Assembly (NCBI GenBank): GCA_947492175.1
Contig: CANLMQ010000029.1
Span: forward strand, 1 to 64,000
Length of the DNA: 64,000 nt
Direction: 5' to 3'
Source of the DNA: an uncultured Draconibacterium sp.
GTDB taxonomy: Bacteria > Bacteroidota > Bacteroidia > Bacteroidales > Prolixibacteraceae
Part shown: positions 1-8,132 of the stretch, one piece after another
Layout: each line of letters opens with the position of its first letter
How positions within the stretch are numbered: position 1 is the first letter of the stretch
The notes under the pieces: generated by a model
What the model was told of the DNA's origin: nothing
Databases searched by the model: none
Seen by the model: only the letters and a program-made list of their open reading frames with translations
Program-made: the position numbers and the translations under genes

Positions 1-6
1 TAGTCA

Positions 7-30
7 CCTTTAAGATACAAATCTTAAAGG
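7..30. other. Perfect 10-bp hairpin without T-run
   Basis: CCTTTAAGAT at 7-16 and ATCTTAAAGG at 21-30 form a perfect 10-bp stem with a 4-nt loop. No U-rich tract follows on either strand, so it is not a clear intrinsic terminator. It lies just beyond the terminator of the oxidoreductase gene and may belong to a gene left of the window or act as an RNA-stabilising stem. Confidence 0.4.
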
Positions 31-32
31 GA

Positions 33-75
33 CAATAAAAACAAAGGCTGTCCAATTTTACTTTTTGGACAGCCT
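33..75 (-). terminator. Intrinsic terminator after the Gfo/Idh gene
   Basis: AGGCTGTCCAA (45-55) pairs with TTGGACAGCCT (65-75), a perfect 11-bp stem with a 9-nt loop. Read on the minus strand it is followed by a U-rich run (TTTGTTTTTATT, complement of 33-44). It lies 36 nt after the stop codon of the minus-strand oxidoreductase gene, the expected place for its terminator. Confidence 0.8.
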
Positions 76-111
76 CTGACTAACTAAACTAACCTATGTG
101 TGAACTCTTAT

Positions 112-1401
112 TTAAAATTCACGATATTTAAAGTCTAATAACTTATTTGCGCCTTCTTCTACAAAACGAGCAGCAGCAATGTCCCAGTGTAAAGTTTGTT
201 TTGGGAAACGATTTGCAATTACCCCTAGCAAAATCGACTCTGTAAGTCTGGCTGCATAAGTAAATGAAGCACTGCATTCATCTTTACTCAAACAAGTATC
301 TACAAACTGATGATAATGATCTGCCTTTTTAATTTCGGGGAATTTAATTGGCTCGTACTTTCCATCCACAATTAGTTTCGGATAGTCCCAGTGAGGAAGC
401 AATAATCTGCCTTTCTCGCCAATAAACATTGCGCCTTGTTCCGGTAATTTTTCTCCTGCCGGCAATTTAAGTTCAGGATGTTTTGCCGGTGCTCCCGGAC
501 CGTCGTACCAAACCCAGTGTAGTTTTTCGGTTGTATATTTCGTTCCTGGAAACTGGTATTCTACTACATTATGTTCCGGATGGCTAAATCCGTTTGGTTC
601 GCGACAATCTGTTTTGATTGTTTCCGGTACGTCCAATTCTAAGGCAGCATAAGGTGTATCGAAAATATGTACTCCCATGTCGCCTAAGGTGCCACAACCA
701 TAATCCAGTAATTTTCTCCAGTTACCCGGATGGTATACTTTCTCTTTGTATGGTCTTTCAGGAGATGTTCCCAGCCACAGGTTCCAGTCCAGTGTTTTTG
801 GAACCGGATCGCTACCAACCGGTGCCGAACCGTCGTATCCCCAGTTTTTAGGCGACCAGGCTCTTACTGTATCTACTTTCCCAATAATCCCGTCTTGAAT
901 CAGCAATACTGCCTGGCGATACATGTCGCTCGAATGGCACTGAATTCCCATTTGGGTAATCAGTTTATTTTCTTCCGCATATTTTCTCATTGCACGAGCC
1001 TCCGATACATGATGTGTCAAAGGTTTCTGACAATAAACAGGTTTCCCCATTTGCATGGCCAACATCGAAGCCGGAGCGTGAGTATGGTCAGGTGTTGACA
1101 CAATTACTGCATCAATTCCTTTTCCGATTTTATCGAACATTACCCTGTAATCGACAAATGTTTTTGCCTTTGGAAACAACTTATGCGCGGCTTTTAAATT
1201 GTTGGAATCAACATCGCACAAAGCAGTTACTTCTACCATTGGATGAGAAGCAATATCTTTCAAATCAGCCATCCCCATTCCTCCTACCCCAACATGGGCA
1301 GTTCTTAATTTACCATTTTTTGCAAATGCCCAAACCGATGACGGCAGCATGGTTATTGCTCCAAATGCTGCGGCATTTTTAAGGAAATCTCTTCTTTTCA
1401 T
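112..1401 (-). CDS. Tat-exported Gfo/Idh/MocA-family oxidoreductase
   Basis: NAD(P)-dependent sugar oxidoreductase of the Gfo/Idh/MocA family, 429 aa. The start is set at the ATG giving MKRRDFLKN; the frame is open 8 codons further up, but only from a TTG. Residues 1-27 form a twin-arginine signal (RRDFLKN, hydrophobic stretch, SSVWAFA), so the folded cofactor-loaded enzyme is probably exported. A Rossmann motif GVGGMG lies at about 38-43, STPDHTHAP at about 102-110, and the family lysine motif as CQKPLTHHVSEARAM at about 124-138. Family knowledge: such exported enzymes oxidise or reduce sugar ring hydroxyls, often in 3-keto-glycoside pathways with DUF1080 proteins, and a DUF1080 gene lies next upstream. 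The substrate cannot be read from sequence. It has its own upstream region with two palindromic repeats and a strong terminator, so it may be a single-gene transcript. Confidence 0.9.
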   Translation of the reverse strand: MKRRDFLKNAAAFGAITMLPSSVWAFAKNGKLRTAHVGVGGMGMADLKDIASHPMVEVTALCDVDSNNLKAAHKLFPKAKTFVDYRVMFDKIGKGIDAVIVSTPDHTHAPASMLAMQMGKPVYCQKPLTHHVSEARAMRKYAEENKLITQMGIQCHSSDMYRQAVLLIQDGIIGKVDTVRAWSPKNWGYDGSAPVGSDPVPKTLDWNLWLGTSPERPYKEKVYHPGNWRKLLDYGCGTLGDMGVHIFDTPYAALELDVPETIKTDCREPNGFSHPEHNVVEYQFPGTKYTTEKLHWVWYDGPGAPAKHPELKLPAGEKLPEQGAMFIGEKGRLLLPHWDYPKLIVDGKYEPIKFPEIKKADHYHQFVDTCLSKDECSASFTYAARLTESILLGVIANRFPKQTLHWDIAAARFVEEGANKLLDFKYREF

Positions 1402-1433
1402 CTTATTAAAATTGTTTGTTTTCAAATGTATAA

Positions 1434-1496
1434 GATGGAACTCCCATGATTTTAATTATATGCATATGTAGCAAAAAATTGTCATGGTCGTTTCAT
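1434..1496 (-). repeat. Palindromic leader element, copy A
   Basis: One of four related imperfect palindromes. In minus-strand reading it starts ATGAAACGACCATGACAATT, runs through an AT-rich loop and ends in GGGAGTTCCATC. The 14-bp end motif is at 1483-1496. Its near edge lies 32 nt upstream of the Gfo/Idh start codon, almost the same distance as copy C from the DUF1080 start. An AAA-rich spacer (TTGAAAACAAACAATTTTAA) separates it from the start codon, and similar spacers follow the other copies. Confidence 0.6.
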
Positions 1497-1527
1497 TCGT
1501 TTATAGTTTTAATTTTCAGTGGTAACT

Positions 1528-1590
1528 CACGTAACTCGCAAGGAATATAATCATGCTCCTGTGATAATTCTTACCATGCTCGTTTCATAT
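1528..1590 (-). repeat. Palindromic leader element, copy B
   Basis: Second copy, upstream of copy A with a period of 92 bp. The end motif CATGCTCGTTTCAT is at 1575-1588 and the opposite end has GTAACTCG at 1531-1538. Stem bases differ from the other copies but are still largely complementary (GAATATAATCA against TGATAATTC), which points to conservation of the fold and not only of the sequence. Minus-strand reading: ATGAAACGAGCATGG at one end, CGAGTTAC at the other, followed by TGAAAATTAAAA. Confidence 0.55.
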
Positions 1591-1674
1591 GCTTCAGATT
1601 GATTATTATATTATTGTATCAAAAGTCGTTTTTCCTTTTATCTGTTTAATAGAAAAACAGTTCATTAGTTCATC

Positions 1675-2379
1675 CTACAATTCTCTGATTTTAACGTTAC
1701 GAAATTTAGTTAAACCACCATGATCCTGCAAGCCTATGTGTCCTTTTTCTGCAATTCCGTACAACGGTTTATCCTTCCACTTACAATTGCTTTTACGTTC
1801 TTTCCAATCATCTGAGCCCAGTTCGTATTCAACTACCTTTACTCCGTTCAGGAAATGCTGAACCTTTTTACCATTTACAATAATACGGGTTGTATTCCAT
1901 TGATCAAGTGGTTTTACAACAGCTCCTACCGGAGTATGCATTGCATAGTTTGCGCCAGAATACTGGCTGTCGTCTAATTTTGTTGGCCAACCTTTGTCAT
2001 CTAACAATTGATATTCCGGACCTGTTTCATAAATCTTCTTAGTGTCGCCTTCCTGAACACGGATAAAAATGCCACTGTTACTTTTCGGGGCAATTTGCCA
2101 TTCAAGGTACAATTCAAAATCAGCAAATTGTTTGGTTGTAATAATATCACCCCCATGGTCGCTACCCACTCCTGAATTGTGCAGAATACCATCTATAACT
2201 TTCCACCCTTTTACTTCACCCCCCTGAAAGATTTTCCATCCATCAAGATTTTCGCCGTTAAAAAGAAGCTCCCAACCAGCTTTTTTCTCTTTCTTACTCA
2301 AGGTGTTGATGCCGGATTTAGCATCACATCCAATTACTATCGACAATGCTACTACAAAAAAAAATAATCTCAATTTCAT
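1675..2379 (-). CDS. DUF1080 (3-keto-disaccharide hydrolase-type) lipoprotein
   Basis: Secreted lipoprotein of about 234 aa with the DUF1080/PF06439 concanavalin-like fold. The start is put at the ATG giving MKLRLFFF because it yields a clean lipoprotein signal (hydrophobic run then VIGC, Cys18). An upstream in-frame ATG at 2439 would add 20 charged residues and run through the palindromic repeat. Family marks are GWELLFNGENLDGWK near the mature N terminus, GGDIITTKQFADFELYLEW, then SGIFIRV and GHIGLQDHGG near the C terminus. Members act on 3-keto-glycosides after oxidation by Gfo/Idh enzymes, which fits the next gene. Two palindromic elements lie upstream, after the SusCD terminator, so this gene probably has its own promoter. 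A second, diverged DUF1080 gene is at 57697-58458. Confidence 0.88.
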   Translation of the reverse strand: MKLRLFFFVVALSIVIGCDAKSGINTLSKKEKKAGWELLFNGENLDGWKIFQGGEVKGWKVIDGILHNSGVGSDHGGDIITTKQFADFELYLEWQIAPKSNSGIFIRVQEGDTKKIYETGPEYQLLDDKGWPTKLDDSQYSGANYAMHTPVGAVVKPLDQWNTTRIIVNGKKVQHFLNGVKVVEYELGSDDWKERKSNCKWKDKPLYGIAEKGHIGLQDHGGLTKFRNVKIREL

Positions 2380-2410
2380 CCGTTTAAATTTTTTATTTTT
2401 CAATTGCAAC

Positions 2411-2487
2411 GTATGGAACTCTCGATGAAATTTAATCATGCTTGTTTGTGAAATATCGCAGATTAAATTTCATATTCGTTTCATACT
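2411..2487 (-). repeat. Palindromic leader element, copy C
   Basis: The best palindrome of the four. ATGAAATTTAATC (2425-2437) pairs perfectly with GATTAAATTTCAT (2461-2473). The outer ends GTATGGAACTC (2411-2421) and CGTTTCATAC (2478-2487) also pair, giving arms of about 28 bp with a 23-nt loop. Its near edge is 31 nt upstream of the DUF1080 start codon. It could be an operator array, an mRNA leader hairpin or a REP-like repeat. Confidence 0.65.
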
Positions 2488-2515
2488 ATTAAAATTTTCA
2501 ATTTTTAAAGGTATA

Positions 2516-2581
2516 GTATGCAACTCGCTTATGCTTTTAATAATCCTCTTGGATGTTATTATTTTACATGCTCGTTTCATA
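2516..2581 (-). repeat. Palindromic leader element, copy D
   Basis: Fourth copy, 96 bp upstream of copy C. Ends are GTATGCAACTCG (2516-2527) and CATGCTCGTTTCAT (2567-2580). The inner stem pairs TAATAATCC with GGATGTTATTA imperfectly. It begins right after the AT-rich stretch that follows the SusCD terminator. Confidence 0.55.
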
Positions 2582-2641
2582 ATTTCACTATAAAAAATAT
2601 ACTGTTTTGATTTTAATTACCTTTTACAAATTTTCGGGGAT

Positions 2642-2677
2642 ACAAAAACCGGGATGAAATAGAAATCCACATCCCGG
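2642..2677 (-). terminator. Intrinsic terminator of the first SusCD operon
   Basis: CCGGGATG (2649-2656) and CATCCCGG (2670-2677) form a perfect 8-bp GC-rich stem with a 13-nt loop. On the minus strand it is followed by TTTTTG (complement of 2643-2648). It starts 26 nt after the SusD stop codon. Confidence 0.8.
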
Positions 2678-2703
2678 CTTTAAAGATATTAATTAATCTG
2701 TTA

Positions 2704-4494
2704 TTAATTTATTGTTGGATCGAAACTTCCGCCCCAATCTGCGTTTTGCTCCAAATTATTGTTTTTATCAATTGAACTTTGTTTGATCGGGAAGAAATAA
2801 AGCTCATCTGGCAATGTGCTGACTTTAACTCCGCTTCTTGGGACCTGCAACAAAGAATATTTGAAATTTACTTCTGTAAGTTCGTACATTCCGGCTTTTG
2901 TAATTGCCTCGCCCATTGCCATCTCCGAACCGTCTACATTAATTGCAATGGCTTCAACACCATGCTTTGTTGTATTGTGCAGACGATACAATAACCGATG
3001 TCTTCTCAGGTCCCAAAAACGATGACCTTCGAAACAGAATTCGATATTTTTCTCTGCTAAAATTGCTTCACGAACGTCCTCACGAGAAACCGCAGCAATC
3101 CCGTAATTATTGTCACTACCAGCCTCAATGCCAGCTCTTTCTCTGATTGTTTTTAGTATTTCAAGCGCAACATCTGTTTTTCCGGTTTCGTTTGCAGCTT
3201 CTGCGTAGTTGAACATAACTTCTGCAAATCTCATTACAACAAAATCTACATCGTATTGCAAGACTTCAGCTTGAGTTAGGTTTACCAAACTGTTCTTAAG
3301 AATAAAGAAACCAGTATACCTGTCAAGGTTTGTTGAGTTAACACTCGCATTTGGATTAATACCAAAATCATCCAATTCGTCAGCAATTCCCAAAGCAGTA
3401 TACTGACGGCGACCTACCTGTCCTCCAAGTTCATAAACTTTACCATTCCAAACTATCGACTTATTAAATCGAGGATCGCGATTTTCCCAAAATCCCTGAA
3501 GAAATTCTTCGTCTGTTTTATAGTAAGCACCAGTTGGATCGTTGTAAAGTTTTCCATCTTTCATCGGAAACTCCTTAACAAATTCCCATGTAGGCACTGC
3601 ATTTGCGGGACTACGACTCTGGGAACCTGGTCGAACATGGCGATCCCATGCGGCGTTTTTGTCTGGATCCATGTTAATAACAGCGAAGATTGTTTCGTCG
3701 TTTCCTTCATCTAATGCAATGTCAGAATAGTCATCAACCAAATCGTATCCTGAAGCTTTCAGATCATCGTAAGCTGTTTTTGCAGCCGTATAGGCCTCTT
3801 GCCAGAATTGATTTCCATATGGATTACCGGGATTAAACTGAGGCGACGCTTTATAAAGCAGAACCTTGGCTTTGAATGCTTTAGCAAAACTGGCATCTAT
3901 TTTACCGTAATCGTCTGAATTTTTACTGATACTTTCCGGCAAATAAGAAATCGCTTCATCCAAATCCTGTACCATAAATTCGAAACACTCTTCCGATGAA
4001 TTACGCGAAACATACAAATCATCCATATGGCGATCCTGAGGTACTTTAATGTATGGAACCCCACCATGATATTTAACCATATTAAAATACACATAGGCTC
4101 TTAAAAACAAAGCTTGTCCTTTGATGTTATTTCTCACATCCTCCTCGAGCTCTCCCTTATCCAACTCATCCAAGGCCTCATTAATTAACCTTATGCGTTC
4201 GTAATCCCAGGCTTTTTCATTATTGTTGGTTGAGTTTACCCTGTTGTCGTACCAGTATATTCCGGCAAGTTGTTGGCTATTCAGATCTGCTCTCGTATCC
4301 CAATTTCCAAAAGCCGAATACAAATTTGTAATATAAGCTTCTGCTTGTTTGGCATCGCTCCATAATTGATCGGCATTGTAATTTTCTAAATCTTCAATCT
4401 CGAGTACATTATCGCAACTATTAAATCCTAGTAATAATATCAGCGATGTTATGATGGCTCCTATTTTTTTCATAATTACTTCTATTTTTTTCAT
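2704..4494 (-). CDS. susD: SusD/RagB-type glycan-binding lipoprotein
   Basis: Outer-membrane surface lipoprotein that binds glycan and forms the lid of the SusC transporter, 596 aa. The signal peptide ends in a lipobox, FNSC. A second start seven codons in (4473) gives the more usual short signal MKKIGAIITS. The N-terminal TPR-type region typical of SusD is visible (YITNLYSAFGNWD; QALFLRAYVYFNMVKYHGGVPY), and the C-terminal RagB/SusD part has AEKNIEFCFEGHRFWDLRR. Length and order match the classic SusD_3/RagB type, unlike the second SusD in this window. It follows SusC by 8 nt and ends at a strong terminator, so it is the last gene of that operon. The ligand is unknown. Confidence 0.95.
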   Translation of the reverse strand: MKKIEVIMKKIGAIITSLILLLGFNSCDNVLEIEDLENYNADQLWSDAKQAEAYITNLYSAFGNWDTRADLNSQQLAGIYWYDNRVNSTNNNEKAWDYERIRLINEALDELDKGELEEDVRNNIKGQALFLRAYVYFNMVKYHGGVPYIKVPQDRHMDDLYVSRNSSEECFEFMVQDLDEAISYLPESISKNSDDYGKIDASFAKAFKAKVLLYKASPQFNPGNPYGNQFWQEAYTAAKTAYDDLKASGYDLVDDYSDIALDEGNDETIFAVINMDPDKNAAWDRHVRPGSQSRSPANAVPTWEFVKEFPMKDGKLYNDPTGAYYKTDEEFLQGFWENRDPRFNKSIVWNGKVYELGGQVGRRQYTALGIADELDDFGINPNASVNSTNLDRYTGFFILKNSLVNLTQAEVLQYDVDFVVMRFAEVMFNYAEAANETGKTDVALEILKTIRERAGIEAGSDNNYGIAAVSREDVREAILAEKNIEFCFEGHRFWDLRRHRLLYRLHNTTKHGVEAIAINVDGSEMAMGEAITKAGMYELTEVNFKYSLLQVPRSGVKVSTLPDELYFFPIKQSSIDKNNNLEQNADWGGSFDPTIN

Positions 4495-4502
4495 TTAAAC
4501 CA

Positions 4503-7500
4503 TTAAAACTTCACATCAATACCAAAAGTAAATGTCCTCATCAACGGATACCCACCATATTCCTGTTGTTCAGGGTCGTGAAATTCTTTGATGTCACTTA
4601 TAGCAAACAAGTTGGTTCCGTTAAAGAATAGTTTCACATCAACCAAACCAATTTGCTGTGTAAACGTTTGAGGTATTTTATATGAAAGGTTTACATTTTT
4701 CAATCGCAAATATGCACCGTTTCGTAGCCAAAAATCCGTAGTACCGGTTCCTGATTCATACCAACGTTGTCCGATGACCCTTGGGTATTTCCCATCCGGA
4801 TTTTCAGGAGTCCAAACGTCACCTGCCCATACCGGGTAATAAGGGCGTATAGAACCACCGTACTGAGGAATTCCTTCTGCAGGATTATCCGGAGTTCCTT
4901 TTACTGCCAGAATCCGATCATATTGCCCAACTCCCTGGAAGTGTGCATCCAAAGCCCAACCTTTCCATTCCAAATCGAAACCAAAACCATAGCTTACGCG
5001 TGGTGATGGATTTTTAGTTAACAACTGTTGATCATTTGAATCAATTTTTCCATCAGGACCTTCACTGTAACCATCTCCCCTGATATCCTCAAACAAAATT
5101 CCGCCAAGGTATGGATCACGTCCATAGGATTTAAAGCCCACATCTAATAATTCGTCTAATTGTTCCTGAGTACGAATTAATCCCAACGACCTCAAACCAT
5201 AAATTGTATTGGCAGGTTTTCCAATTTTTGTTCTCCAGTGGTTGATTCCACCTTCGGCATACGATTCATCCTCGTCGTAAACATCCCATTGATCACGAGC
5301 ATAACCTAAGTTAGCATGCACGCCGTATTTGATTCCGGTAGAACCAATCTCGTCGCGCCAATTTAATTCAATTTCACCACCTCTCCACGAACGTTCCGCA
5401 TAGTTCTCAGGTGCTAAATCTCTTCCATAAGTATCAGGTAATGTTACTAATCTTGATCCCAGAATATCCGTTTCTTTGCGATAAAAAACATCGATAACAG
5501 AAGACAAACGTCCATCCAAAACAGTAAAATCCAAACCAGTATTGTAGTTGGTTGATGTAGCCCATGTCAAATATATATTGGGTACAACTCCTGGTTTTAG
5601 AGTTTTCTGTAAATTGTCGCCAAAAATATAGGAACCTGCATCCTGGTATTTAAACATATAATCGAAATTCCCGATTGTTTTATTGTTTACGTTCAGATCG
5701 TTTCCTGTTGTACCATAAGATGCACGCAATTTCAGGTTATCAAGCCAACCAAGGTTTTCCATGAAGTTCTCTTCGCTCATTCTCCAACCAGCAGATACAG
5801 AAGGGAAAAATCCCCATCTTCCGTTTTCAGGGAACTTGTTGTTTCCATCGTAACGGAATGAAAAATCCATCAGGTATTTTCCTTTGTAAGCATAATTTAC
5901 ACGACCAATCCACGATTGAAGCGATCCCACTCTTTCGTAAGCATCTCCATAACGACGTTCTGAATCTTCTGAATAAACGTACATTTGATCGTAAGAAGTT
6001 AAAGGCTCTTCACCTTTTGCATATACTTGAGTACGGCCGTTTTCTGCCTGCTCAAACACAACCATTGCCGAAACATCGTGTATATCATTAAAAGTGCGTT
6101 GGTAGTTTAAAAACCAGTTGAATTGATATCTCCATGAAGTTGCAACAGTATAATCTAACGACTCTTGTTTTGCTTTGAATGTAAACATTTTAAATTTATC
6201 AACATCGGGAGGCCCCAGAACAAACCGGTTCCCGTCAGGATCAGCTTGCTGAATAATGTAATTTTTCTGGAAAGTAAGGTACCTCTTTTTCATTGAGTCG
6301 TAGCCCATATAATATCCAACTACTTTGGTCGACAAACCTTTTACTAATTTCCCAAGGTCGTAATTCATCTCTAAACGACCACTGAACTCCCTTCTTTTTT
6401 GTTTCACATAGCGATCTCCAATTACCATGTCAACCGGACTCCATCCCAGCCAGCTCCCCATAGGTGTTGAAACCGGATAATCGGTTACTTCGTCTGAAGG
6501 AGTACCATCGGCATTTAAATAAAACGGATAAGTACGAGGCCAGTTAAAGGTTGCGCGGTACATATCTGCAACCGTTTCATCCTCGTCTTCACCATACGGC
6601 CAATAAAAACGACTTCCATTTCTTTGGTTAGCGGCCAAGTTCAAACCAAAAGTCAAATCATCGGTAATGTGAGCAGTTACATTTGAGCGAAGATTTACTT
6701 TGTTGTAATCAGTTCCGATATAAGAACCTTTTTCTCCCCGATAACTGGCAATAGCAAAATAAGAAATTTTATCGCTACCACCATTTACACTTAATGAGTG
6801 TTTGTGGCTTGATGGATTTCTCCAAATTATATCGTTTACATTGTAGTCGCGGTTTTCAAAGTAGGCAAACTCTTCTTCTCCGTTTGGCGCTTCCAACCCC
6901 CGATATTCAGCAACCCGGTTTTGGTATATTAACTCATCAGTAGCTGTAAACATATCAGACAATAAAGTTTGTGTAGGTTCTGAAGCAGAATAACTTCCCT
7001 GGTAGTTAAGCGTAGGTTTTTGTTTTTTACCATCTTTGGTTTTTACCAAAACTACACCATTACCTGCCCTACTACCGTAAATTGATGCAGTAGCAGCATC
7101 TTTCAGGAAACTGATTTCTTTTACCTCAGTAACTTCCAATGCATCGAAAGCTCCTTTATCACGAATGATTCCGTCGATAACATATAAAGGCTCTTTAAAC
7201 GAACCTCTTAAACGAATTCTGGAACTTGCGCCGGCAAGACCAGAAGTCCCTGCAATTTGTACCCCGGAAGCTCTACCTGCCAAAACATTCGACATGTTTG
7301 AAGCAGAAATGGTCGTTAATTCTTCTGTCTTAACATTTGAAATTGCTCCCGTTAGGTTCACCTTTTTTTGAATACCATAACCAACGGCTATTACCTCTTC
7401 AATACCAATTGCATCTGCCTGCATAGTAATGCTTAATTCAGTTTGGTCTCCAACCTTCACCTTTTCAGTTATCATTCCTACAAACGAAAATACTAGTACC

Positions 7501-8042
7501 ACATCCTGATTTAAGTTTGTTAACCTGAAATTACCATCGAAATCGGTAACAGTACCGTTAATAGTACCTTCTATTATAACTGATACACCGGGAAGTGGTT
7601 CTCCCTTTTCATCGGTTACTTTTCCGGAAACGGATTTTTGCTGACCACTTTCTGTTTGCGATTTAGAAGAAGCCTCTATTTCTTTCGGATAAAGCATTAT
7701 ATGCCTGTCATGCAGCACATAAGTTACTCCGGTGCCCTTAAAAACCACATCCAAAGTTTCTTCAATATTTTTCCGATTCAAGTTAACCGTAACCTTGCGG
7801 TTCATGTTAATTAATTCAGAGCTGTATGCAAAACGAAATTCCGATTGTTTTTCAATCTCATCGAGTACTTCTACAACTGTTCTGTTACTCATCTCGAGTG
7901 TAAGTTTTGTAGATTGGCTATACACACTGGCCGATACCTGTAGCAAACCAAGCACAAAAAATAAAAATGTTAATTTCATAAGCCTTAAGCCTTTAGTCCA
8001 AAGGAAAGGTTTTCTCCTCCCACCATTTCGGATTTTTTTCAT
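4503..8042 (-). CDS. susC: SusC/RagA TonB-dependent glycan transporter with STN signalling domain
   Basis: Outer-membrane TonB-dependent importer, 1179 aa. After a long N-terminal signal (cleaved near ASVYSQ) comes an STN domain (about 45-115), which contacts FecR-type anti-sigma factors. A carboxypeptidase-regulatory-like domain follows (about 138-215, GKVTDEKGEPLPGVSV). Next is the plug with the SusC signature (RIRLRGSFKEPLYVIDG; SIYGSRAGNGVVLVKTK), then the 22-strand barrel ending in FTFGIDVKF. The STN domain together with the ECF sigma and FecR genes just upstream indicates trans-envelope induction when substrate is bound. It is paired with SusD 8 nt downstream. A 12-bp hairpin lies in the gap between FecR and this start. 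Substrate unknown; the sulfatase nearby suggests a sulfated glycan. Confidence 0.96.
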   Translation of the reverse strand: MKKIRNGGRRKPFLWTKGLRLMKLTFLFFVLGLLQVSASVYSQSTKLTLEMSNRTVVEVLDEIEKQSEFRFAYSSELINMNRKVTVNLNRKNIEETLDVVFKGTGVTYVLHDRHIMLYPKEIEASSKSQTESGQQKSVSGKVTDEKGEPLPGVSVIIEGTINGTVTDFDGNFRLTNLNQDVVLVFSFVGMITEKVKVGDQTELSITMQADAIGIEEVIAVGYGIQKKVNLTGAISNVKTEELTTISASNMSNVLAGRASGVQIAGTSGLAGASSRIRLRGSFKEPLYVIDGIIRDKGAFDALEVTEVKEISFLKDAATASIYGSRAGNGVVLVKTKDGKKQKPTLNYQGSYSASEPTQTLLSDMFTATDELIYQNRVAEYRGLEAPNGEEEFAYFENRDYNVNDIIWRNPSSHKHSLSVNGGSDKISYFAIASYRGEKGSYIGTDYNKVNLRSNVTAHITDDLTFGLNLAANQRNGSRFYWPYGEDEDETVADMYRATFNWPRTYPFYLNADGTPSDEVTDYPVSTPMGSWLGWSPVDMVIGDRYVKQKRREFSGRLEMNYDLGKLVKGLSTKVVGYYMGYDSMKKRYLTFQKNYIIQQADPDGNRFVLGPPDVDKFKMFTFKAKQESLDYTVATSWRYQFNWFLNYQRTFNDIHDVSAMVVFEQAENGRTQVYAKGEEPLTSYDQMYVYSEDSERRYGDAYERVGSLQSWIGRVNYAYKGKYLMDFSFRYDGNNKFPENGRWGFFPSVSAGWRMSEENFMENLGWLDNLKLRASYGTTGNDLNVNNKTIGNFDYMFKYQDAGSYIFGDNLQKTLKPGVVPNIYLTWATSTNYNTGLDFTVLDGRLSSVIDVFYRKETDILGSRLVTLPDTYGRDLAPENYAERSWRGGEIELNWRDEIGSTGIKYGVHANLGYARDQWDVYDEDESYAEGGINHWRTKIGKPANTIYGLRSLGLIRTQEQLDELLDVGFKSYGRDPYLGGILFEDIRGDGYSEGPDGKIDSNDQQLLTKNPSPRVSYGFGFDLEWKGWALDAHFQGVGQYDRILAVKGTPDNPAEGIPQYGGSIRPYYPVWAGDVWTPENPDGKYPRVIGQRWYESGTGTTDFWLRNGAYLRLKNVNLSYKIPQTFTQQIGLVDVKLFFNGTNLFAISDIKEFHDPEQQEYGGYPLMRTFTFGIDVKF

Positions 8043-8096
8043 ACTTTTACCATGATTTAGTTAATAAATTATTTATCATTTGCCGATGATAGATGC

Positions 8097-8129
8097 AAAC
8101 CGGAAGTGTTGCCGCACTTCCGGTTTTTT
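8097..8129. terminator. 12-bp hairpin between FecR and SusC genes
   Basis: AAACCGGAAGTG (8097-8108) pairs perfectly with CACTTCCGGTTT (8115-8126) with a 6-nt loop. The long T-run (six T) lies on the plus-strand side; on the transcribed minus strand only TTT follows. It may be a partial terminator separating the low-level sigma/anti-sigma transcript from susC, or a stabilising 5' hairpin of the susC mRNA. The second PUL has hairpins in the same place. Confidence 0.6.
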
Positions 8130-8132
8130 ATG

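Larger units (their letters stand above)
2380..2703. other. 324-bp intergenic region between SusD and DUF1080 genes
   Basis: Holds, in minus-strand order, the SusCD terminator (2642-2677), about 60 bp of AT-rich DNA, palindromic copies D and C, and a 31-nt A-rich spacer before the DUF1080 start codon. No coding sequence was recognised, although copy D contains a 36-codon run beginning ATGAAACGAGCATGT that ends inside copy C. Confidence 0.6.

Noticed and set aside
990..1382. 130-codon open frame on the plus strand opposite the Gfo/Idh gene
   Set aside because: It is antisense to a clear conserved gene and its product has no recognisable pattern; such shadows are common opposite long genes.
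1402..1425. Longer N terminus for the Gfo/Idh gene
   Set aside because: It would begin at TTG and put eight residues before the twin-arginine signal; the ATG at 1401 gives the usual MKRRDFLKN start.
1434..2581. CRISPR array
   Set aside because: Only four diverged palindromic copies in two separated pairs, with non-identical repeats and no cas genes.
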